A program made the translations under genes and the position numbers. The notes beneath the pieces were generated by a model. That model had not been told where the DNA came from and did no database searches. It was given only the letters and a program-made list of their open reading frames with translations. A stretch of 64,000 bases of DNA from positions 22,507-86,506 of the forward strand of contig NZ_LACH01000076.1 of assembly GCF_000968015.1 (NCBI RefSeq). Direction: 5' to 3'. Positions 58,734 to 64,000 of this stretch are shown one piece after another. Position 1 is the first letter of the stretch. Every line of letters begins with the position of its first letter. This DNA is from Pseudomonas fluorescens (GTDB lineage Bacteria; Pseudomonadota; Gammaproteobacteria; Pseudomonadales; Pseudomonadaceae).

Positions 58734-59039
58734 TCAGGATCGATTTTTAACGTAACGCTGGACCCATTGCATGCCCGCAATGGGAAATCCTATCCCTGCA
58801 ATACACAGACCCCAGATCAGACCTTCAACACCAAAAGCAATCAACGCCCCACCAATAAATGTCGCGGGCAACACTGGGAACAACAGCATACAAATCATCA
58901 ATGCGTGGGCACCCAAGAGACTTTTTAGACGGCCCCTGGCATTGAAAATGCCAACCATCCAAAAAAACACCCAAAAGGTAGTGGTCATCAAATAAAGGGC
59001 CAAGTGGAGCAAGTCCCCTACCAATCCGCATCCATGCAT
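58734..59039 (-). CDS. Small inner-membrane protein (101 aa)
   Basis: Three hydrophobic segments: DLLHLALYLMTTTFWVFFWM, ALMICMLLFPVLPATFIGGA and GVEGLIWGLCIAGIGFPIAG. The start ATG 59039 has an AGGAG 10 nt upstream. No family was recognised. It is 123 bp before the methyltransferase on the same strand, so the two may be co-transcribed. Confidence 0.62.
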   Translation of the reverse strand: MHGCGLVGDLLHLALYLMTTTFWVFFWMVGIFNARGRLKSLLGAHALMICMLLFPVLPATFIGGALIAFGVEGLIWGLCIAGIGFPIAGMQWVQRYVKNRS

Positions 59040-59307
59040 ACCCCTCTATCTCCTTTTTGAATCGAGCTTTCTCTGCTGACCGCTCAAGCGTAGCCGACTC
59101 TGCTGAATAACGGCTTGCCGCCTAACCTAGGCGCGAAAAGATTACACGAGTCATTCGTGCGCGGCGGCTGAACGCGGCAGAATACAAAATTGAGGCTTTC
59201 GCTCGGGCATCGAATATGCTGATGACCGATAGAGAGAGAGAAGGTTGTTCTTCCCTCCATGACCGTCGGAGTTTGTTTAACTTGATTAGAAGCTTAAAGG
59301 CTATGCA

Positions 59308-59994
59308 GTGAATATATTGATTATCGAGGACAATCGTGACATTCACGACAATCTGATGGAGTTTTTCACGCTAAAGGGCCACAACGTAGAGGGAGCACTA
59401 GATGGACTGAGCGGGCTTCATCTTGCTGCCTCGAAAGACTTTGATGCGATTGTTCTGGACGTCATGCTCCCAGGCATCGATGGCAATCAGATCTGCCGAA
59501 GCTTGCGCGAGAATTCCAAATCTGACATTGCCATTGTGATGTTGAGTGCACGGGACCAACTGGAAGATCGCCTGGCTGGTTTTAAGGTCGGTGCTGACGA
59601 CTACGTCACCAAGCCCTTTGCCATGTCTGAGATTCTTGCCAGGATCGAAGCCGTAGTATCGCGCCGCGTTGGCAAAATGAATCGGATTTTGGTTGTAGCC
59701 GATCTGAAGTTTGATTTAGACACCATGGAAATCTCTCGCGCCGGGACCCCCATCAAGGTGAATCCTACCTGCATGAAACTCTTGGAAACCCTCATGCGCA
59801 GGAGCCCTCATGTTGTCAAACGGACTGAACTGGAAGATCTCGTTTGGGGGCGTCATCCAACTAGCAGTGACAGCCTTCGCAGTAACATCCACATGTTGAG
59901 ACGGGCGCTGGACAAAGCCTTTGATGAACCACTGCTGCATACTGTACATGGGATTGGGTACAAGCTCTGTGCCCGGAATAATACGCATCTATAG
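59308..59994 (+). CDS. OmpR-family response regulator (orphan)
   Basis: A 228-residue protein starting at GTG 59308 with AAAGG upstream. The receiver domain has acidic pocket ILIIEDNRD, phospho-acceptor Asp51 in IVLDVMLPGIDG and Lys102 in DDYVTKPFAMSE. The C-terminal winged helix has LEDLVWGRHPTSSDSLRSNI and TVHGIGYKL. No sensor kinase is adjacent, so its partner is elsewhere or lost. It is divergent from the methyltransferase/membrane-protein pair and may regulate it. Confidence 0.9.
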   Translation: MNILIIEDNRDIHDNLMEFFTLKGHNVEGALDGLSGLHLAASKDFDAIVLDVMLPGIDGNQICRSLRENSKSDIAIVMLSARDQLEDRLAGFKVGADDYVTKPFAMSEILARIEAVVSRRVGKMNRILVVADLKFDLDTMEISRAGTPIKVNPTCMKLLETLMRRSPHVVKRTELEDLVWGRHPTSSDSLRSNIHMLRRALDKAFDEPLLHTVHGIGYKLCARNNTHL

Positions 59995-60180
59995 CCCCTG
60001 TAAATCGTCCGTGCGAGCCGCCTGCCGCGTTGACGAAACTCCTTTCGTTAGTAATACCTCCAACTCATCCTGCTTATCCCTCGCCCCTGCCAATTGACCT
60101 CCCCTCAGGCTCAGCTAAGTTTCGCTACGTACCTTCTTCCTGGCGCACATTCCGCGCTGCTCAGGAGAGGCTACCCGCCT

Positions 60181-60945
60181 ATGAAACCCGCAATAGCCGG
60201 CTGGCTCAACAAAGTGCCCGAAGTGACGCTGTCATTCTGGGTGATCAAGATCTTGTCCACGACCGTGGGTGAAACCGGTGCTGACTTTCTTGCCGTCGAT
60301 GCCGGCTTCGGCGCGGGCCCGACCAGTATCGGCATGGCGGTTTTACTGGCAATCGCGATGTCCTACCAATTACGCACCAAAGCCTACACGCCCTGGATTT
60401 ACTGGTTGACCGTCGTGTTGGTGAGCATCGTCGGGACACAAATCACCGACATTTTGACCGACGTACTGGACGTCAGTCTGTACACCAGCACGGCCGTATT
60501 TTCCGCCTTGCTGGCGATTAACTTCCTGGTCTGGTACCGGACCGAACACAACGTATCGATCCGGGAAATCATCACGCCGCGGCGCGAGTTGTTTTACTGG
60601 GCCACGGTGCTCTGCACCTTTGCCCTGGGGACCGCCGCCGGTGACCTGGCTACCGAAGCCTTGGGTCTGGGTTTCACCCTCGGTGCCGTGATCTTCGGAG
60701 CGCTGATCGCTGTCACCCTGGTGGCCTGGCGCATGGGCGGCAATATGGTGCTGACGTTCTGGATCGCCTACATCCTGACGCGCCCGTTCGGCGCTTCCCT
60801 GGGCGACTTGCTCACCCAAGCCAAAACTTACGGTGGTCTCGGAATGGGTGCCACCTGGACCAGTGCCATCTTCCTGTGCGTCATTGTCATTCTGGTTACG
60901 GTCGCGCAAATCACCGTCGGCAATCGCAAAACAGTTACTCAGTAA
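60181..60945 (+). CDS. COG4705-type integral membrane protein
   Basis: A 254-residue protein from ATG 60181 (MKPAIAGWLNKVPEVTLSFW). About eight membrane helices fall in two similar halves: KILSTTVGETGADFLAVDAG in the first and YWATVLCTFALGTAAGDLAT in the second, each with a conserved E/D-containing T-x-GE/GD pattern. The family is annotated as predicted membrane-anchored proteins of unknown function. It is the first gene of a rightward group ending in a two-component system. Confidence 0.8.
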   Translation: MKPAIAGWLNKVPEVTLSFWVIKILSTTVGETGADFLAVDAGFGAGPTSIGMAVLLAIAMSYQLRTKAYTPWIYWLTVVLVSIVGTQITDILTDVLDVSLYTSTAVFSALLAINFLVWYRTEHNVSIREIITPRRELFYWATVLCTFALGTAAGDLATEALGLGFTLGAVIFGALIAVTLVAWRMGGNMVLTFWIAYILTRPFGASLGDLLTQAKTYGGLGMGATWTSAIFLCVIVILVTVAQITVGNRKTVTQ

Positions 60946-60973
60946 ACACCCGAAAGTCATTTAAGGAATCGTC

Positions 60974-61411
60974 ATGCGCCAGATTCAAAACATCATTCGC
61001 CACGTTGCCATCGTCTCGTCGATTTTTTTGCTCAGCGTCGCCGCCGGTTGCTCGAAACCTGCCGACAAACCCAATACAGGTACGACCTCAAGCTCGGTAA
61101 GCACTCAATCCCAATCGAGTTCAAAGTTGGGAGATCTGTCCGAGTTCCGCAACATAGCCGCCGACGTTGCCGTGCTCGTCGACAAAAATGATCTGCCCGG
61201 TGCGAAAGCCCGCATCAAGGATCTGGAAACTGCCTGGGACTCGGCCGAGGCCGGGATCAAACCTCGCGCCGCCAGCGACTGGCATGTCGTGGACAAGGCG
61301 ATCGACCGCGCGCTCGATGCCTTGCGCGCCAGTAACCCGCAACAGAACGACTGCAAGGCTATGATGGATGGGCTGTTGAAGGCCTTCGATTCGATGAAGG
61401 GCACATCCTGA
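60974..61411 (+). CDS. Periplasmic lipoprotein of unknown function
   Basis: A 145-residue lipoprotein: SSIFLLSVAAGC with lipobox VAAG-C at about residues 22-26, a Ser/Thr/Gln-rich linker (SSSVSTQSQSSSK), then a helical domain (DVAVLVDKNDLPGAKARIKD, WHVVDKAIDRALDALRA). AAGGA lies 7 nt before the ATG. It follows the COG4705 gene by 28 bp and precedes a two-component system, so it may modulate the sensor. Confidence 0.78.
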   Translation: MRQIQNIIRHVAIVSSIFLLSVAAGCSKPADKPNTGTTSSSVSTQSQSSSKLGDLSEFRNIAADVAVLVDKNDLPGAKARIKDLETAWDSAEAGIKPRAASDWHVVDKAIDRALDALRASNPQQNDCKAMMDGLLKAFDSMKGTS

Positions 61412-61463
61412 TCCCGAAGTTGATCCCGCAGCGGACAAACATTTGTACAGATGCTTCAATACG

Positions 61464-61494
61464 GGCGCGACGGTCATGACGGTCGCGCCTTTTT
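61464..61494 (+). terminator. Terminator/attenuator between lipoprotein and response-regulator genes
   Basis: GGCGCGACCGTCATGACGGTCGCGCC-like stem (61464-61489; near-perfect palindrome around TCATGA) followed by T5. It ends only 12 bp before the response-regulator start and overlaps its leader, so it could act as a partial terminator reducing RR/HK expression. Confidence 0.7.
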
Positions 61495-61506
61495 CTGGAG
61501 CGGCAA

Positions 61507-62172
61507 ATGCGGATATTGCTGGTTGAAGACGACCCGATGATTGGCGATGCGACCCAGGGCGCCCTGAACGATGCGAGTTATGCCACTGACTGGGTAAAAG
61601 ACGGTTTCACCGCTCTTGCAACGCTGGACACCCAACACTATGACCTGGTGCTACTGGATCTTGGGTTGCCCGGGAAGGACGGACTGGATGTACTCGACAG
61701 CATTCGCGGGCGCAACAACCCTGTGCCACTGCTGATCATCACCGCACGGGACGACCTGGGAGATCGCCTGCGCGGCCTTGACGGCGGCGCTGACGACTAC
61801 CTGCTCAAACCGTTCGATATGGCGGAGCTGCTGGCCCGTATACGAGCCGTGCTTCGTCGTAGAGGGGGCGCTGCCCTGTCCGTGCTGGACAATGGCGCAG
61901 TGTCGCTGGACTTGATCTCCAAACAAGCCACCACCTTGGAAAATCGCGACATCCAATTGTCCAGTCGTGAGTTCGCCCTGCTGCAGGCATTGATGATTCG
62001 GCCAGGCGCAATTCTCTCGCGCAGTGAACTCGAAGACCGCCTCTATGGTTGGGGCAATGAAGTGGAAAGCAACGCGGTGGAATTTTTGATTCACTCCCTA
62101 CGACGCAAGCTGGGTAGCCATATCATCAAGAACGTCAGGGGGATGGGATGGATGGTTTCAAAAAGCGTTTGA
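61507..62172 (+). CDS. OmpR-family response regulator (QseB/PmrA-like)
   Basis: A 221-residue protein. The acidic pocket is LLVEDDPMIG, the phospho-acceptor Asp51 is in VLLDLGLPGKDG and Lys101 in DDYLLKPFDMAE. The C-terminal winged helix has SSREFALLQALMIRPGAILS and ESNAVEFLIHSLRRKL. GGAG lies 6 nt upstream of the start. Its 3' end overlaps the sensor-kinase gene by 25 bp, so the two form a coupled pair. PmrA/QseB-type regulators often control envelope changes. Confidence 0.92.
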   Translation: MRILLVEDDPMIGDATQGALNDASYATDWVKDGFTALATLDTQHYDLVLLDLGLPGKDGLDVLDSIRGRNNPVPLLIITARDDLGDRLRGLDGGADDYLLKPFDMAELLARIRAVLRRRGGAALSVLDNGAVSLDLISKQATTLENRDIQLSSREFALLQALMIRPGAILSRSELEDRLYGWGNEVESNAVEFLIHSLRRKLGSHIIKNVRGMGWMVSKSV

Positions 62173-63503
62173 GGGACTCGGTACAACTACGCCTGTCCGT
62201 GACGCTATCGCTGGCCATCCTGATCGTTGCGGTGCTGGCCGGGATTTTTGCGTTTGTCTCTGCGTTCGACGAGGCCCACGAAATGCAGGACGATACCTTG
62301 CGTCAGGTGGCCGTCTTGTTTGATCGACAGCAGATGTCCCTGCGCTATCCCGCATCCCAGGAAGTCGACGGCGACAATGAAGAATCCAGGGTCATCGTGC
62401 AATACCTGGCCGATGGCAGTAAAGCAATCGGCAACGATGACACCCTGATACCACTGCCCTTCCCCACCACGCTTGCCGATGGCCTCTCAACCTTGAATGT
62501 CATCGGCGAAGACTTTCGTGTGCTGGTCAGAACCACAGCCCGCGGTGAACGCATCGTCGTCGCTCAAGAAACCGGCGTCCGCAACAAAGAAGCCCGCGAG
62601 AGCGCCTGGCGAAGTTTGCTGCCGTTTCTCATTCTGTTTCCGGTGCTATTGCTGGTGGTGGGCGACCTGGTGCGCAAACTGTTCCGTCCGATTGCCGCCC
62701 TTTCGGCTGACATCGATCGACGCGATGAACAGGCACTGCACCCTATCGACGAGCGCCATTTGCCGACCGAGATTCGGCCTTTCGTCGTGGCTATCAATCG
62801 CTTGCTCGCGCGTGTTGCGCAGTCCATGGAGAACCAGCGTCGTTTCGTCGCTGACGCTGCCCACGAACTGCGTTCACCCATGACGGCTCTTTCCCTGCAA
62901 GCTGAGCGACTGGCCGCCACTGAGATGCCGGCGCTGGCCCGTGAGCGCCTGTTGTCGTTGTCGCAGGGGATAGAGCGCGGCAGAAATCTGATCGATCAAC
63001 TGCTGACCCTGGCTGCCGCACAATCGAGCTCCGATCGACCACAGACAGCCGTTTCAGTCCATGAGATCTATCGACGTGTATTGGAGGATTTATTACCGTT
63101 GGCAGAACGCAAACACATCGATATTGGTGTTGAGAGTATCGAGGACGTGCATGTCTTCATCAATGAGATGGACCTGTTAATCCTGATCAAGAATCTGGTG
63201 GATAACGCGATCCGTTACACCCCGCATGGCGGACGGATTGACCTTGCGGTTGAGCGGGTGCAAGAGACTGCAATCCTGCAGATCAAAGACTCGGGCCCAG
63301 GAATCTCTTTAGAGGAACACACGCGGGTATTCGATCCGTTTTATCGCAGCCTTGGGACCAATGAAGCAGGCTCCGGGTTGGGGTTATCAATCGTCAAGGC
63401 GATAGCCGATCGTACGGGAGCAGAGGTTCGTTTGGGCTTCTCCGACCAGAAGAGAAAAAGGGGTCTGTGTGTCTTGGTATGTCTGAAAACAGGCAAGTGT
63501 TGA
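62148..63503 (+). CDS. Sensor histidine kinase (QseC/PmrB-like)
   Basis: A 451-residue kinase with two TM helices (about 17-40 and 157-175) flanking a periplasmic sensor of about 115 residues. HAMP-like region 178-225, phospho-acceptor His239 in RRFVADAAHELRSPMTALSL, N box NLVDNAIRYTPHGG, G boxes IKDSGPGISLEEHTRVFDPF and GSGLGLSIVKAIADRTGAEV. All catalytic motifs are intact. It is the cognate partner of the overlapping response regulator. Confidence 0.92.
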   Translation: MDGFKKRLRDSVQLRLSVTLSLAILIVAVLAGIFAFVSAFDEAHEMQDDTLRQVAVLFDRQQMSLRYPASQEVDGDNEESRVIVQYLADGSKAIGNDDTLIPLPFPTTLADGLSTLNVIGEDFRVLVRTTARGERIVVAQETGVRNKEARESAWRSLLPFLILFPVLLLVVGDLVRKLFRPIAALSADIDRRDEQALHPIDERHLPTEIRPFVVAINRLLARVAQSMENQRRFVADAAHELRSPMTALSLQAERLAATEMPALARERLLSLSQGIERGRNLIDQLLTLAAAQSSSDRPQTAVSVHEIYRRVLEDLLPLAERKHIDIGVESIEDVHVFINEMDLLILIKNLVDNAIRYTPHGGRIDLAVERVQETAILQIKDSGPGISLEEHTRVFDPFYRSLGTNEAGSGLGLSIVKAIADRTGAEVRLGFSDQKRKRGLCVLVCLKTGKC

Positions 63504-63940
63504 AACCCTGTGATTGGCAGCTCCCGCACCGGTGGCCATAGCCAGAGGCGCCACGCCGATGTGGTCGTCCCCCTAAAAATGAATCGCGTGCCCCCACGCA
63601 CGCTCAACCGGCACATGTGCGCAGCGCAGGACGCGACAAATTACCTGAATACCTTACGCAAGCTCAGCTCGCATCGTCCCAAGGCACTCGCCTGACCAGC
63701 CCCTGATGCAAACGAATCAAGTCACGGATATTTACCTATAGAGCAGATCCTTATACGATGAAGTCCGCATCTACTGCTCTAAATCAGACCCGAGTAAGCC
63801 ATGGTTATTATGCATGACAAAGCGACTTAACAAATTGTTCTCGATAGCCATGCAAAATTTTGCCCGGAAAAACAAGCAAAATCCGTATACAGGCTCAATT
63901 ATTTCCACAATTAAATACAACATCATTGAGCGCCTGAACG
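63504..63940. other. Intergenic region; right copy of the direct repeat starts at 63712
   Basis: 63504-63711 shows no recognisable gene; a 61-codon frame at 63510 lacks protein character and a good start signal. From 63712 the sequence is the right copy of the 289-bp repeat and serves as the upstream region of the second glycosyltransferase copy. Confidence 0.6.
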
Positions 63941-64000
63941 ATGAATAACACGAACTTCCTGGCTGACAACGCTAAAACTTTCAGCATCGTTATAGTCAAT
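63712..64000 (+). repeat. Direct repeat, right copy (cut by window end)
   Basis: Aligns to 47327-47615 without gaps. Homology starts at ACGAATCAAGTCACGGAT (left copy ACGAATTAAGTCACGGAT) and continues past the window end. Confidence 0.93.
63941..64000 (+). CDS. Glycosyltransferase family 2 protein (copy 2), 5' end only
   Basis: ATG 63941 begins MNNTNFLADNAKTFSIVIVN, which differs at one residue (Asn5 for Ser5) from the first 20 residues of the 47556-48365 glycosyltransferase. The frame is open to the window end, so the rest is unseen and could diverge. Upstream sequence is also duplicated. Confidence 0.8.
   Translation, partial: MNNTNFLADNAKTFSIVIVN

Noticed and set aside
1..64000. tRNA, rRNA, integrase-tRNA attachment sites or a replication origin
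   Set aside because: None were recognised on reading; the 3' CCA-type tRNA ends and T-loop motifs that would support them were not found, though a dedicated scan was not possible.

Overview
The window looks like a chromosome segment of a fluorescens-group Pseudomonas. It is GC-rich, carries the REP palindromes typical of that group (GTGGGAGCGAGCTTGCTCGC), and its proteins are Pseudomonas-like: AzlCD, AzoR, an MltF-like lytic transglycosylase, ChrA, an ArsN2-like acetyltransferase and many LysR regulators. No rRNA, tRNA or CRISPR array was recognised.

Layout. 1-7.6 kb: a leftward cluster (LysR, AcnA-type aconitase, Tat-exported lactonase, ACS-family MFS permease, solute-binding protein) interrupted by a higher-order REP array; it looks like a (tri)carboxylate or lactone utilisation locus. 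7.7-16.1 kb: single genes (phosphoribosyltransferase, membrane protein, GNAT, MATE, a small protein behind a structured leader, LysR/AzoR, AzlCD, a deleted LysR pseudogene, a cupin). 16.3-18.7 kb: WYL regulator divergent from two unrecognised genes. 19.1-21.1 kb: acyltransferase and exported hydrolase. 21.3-30.4 kb: a GntR-type regulator, a full peptide-type ABC importer, a C45 N-acyl hydrolase, an esterase-like hydrolase and an FAD amine-oxidase-like enzyme, which reads as one catabolic unit. 30.7-46.7 kb: a mosaic of Mut7-C/ThiS-like protein, MCP remnant, lytic transglycosylase, sulfatase, GAF-GAF-GGDEF-EAL protein, small lipoproteins, K+ channel, ChrA, glycine-rich protein and an HxlR/nitrilase/GFA group. 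46.7-64 kb: a surface-polysaccharide or LPS-modification region beginning with IS66 and CigR scars. It holds a glycosyltransferase and 2OG oxygenase, an LTA-synthase-like phosphotransferase, and an RgtE/RgtF/ArnT-like plus UDP-glucuronate epimerase set next to a scrambled ugd. It ends with a methyltransferase, two response regulators, a sensor kinase, and the start of a second copy of the first glycosyltransferase.

How the parts work together. Three ensembles stand out: the lactone/tricarboxylate cluster, the acyl-amide import-and-hydrolysis cluster, and a predicted galacturonic-acid surface modification pathway. The window is also rich in decayed genes (LysR, MCP, LysE, CigR, IS66, a phage-type adenine methylase, ugd, and two relics of a small-protein family), which points to repeated rearrangement, particularly between 40 and 58 kb. 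A 289-bp direct repeat (47327-47615 and 63712-64000) brackets the polysaccharide region. All functional statements are from reading the sequence; no database search was run.
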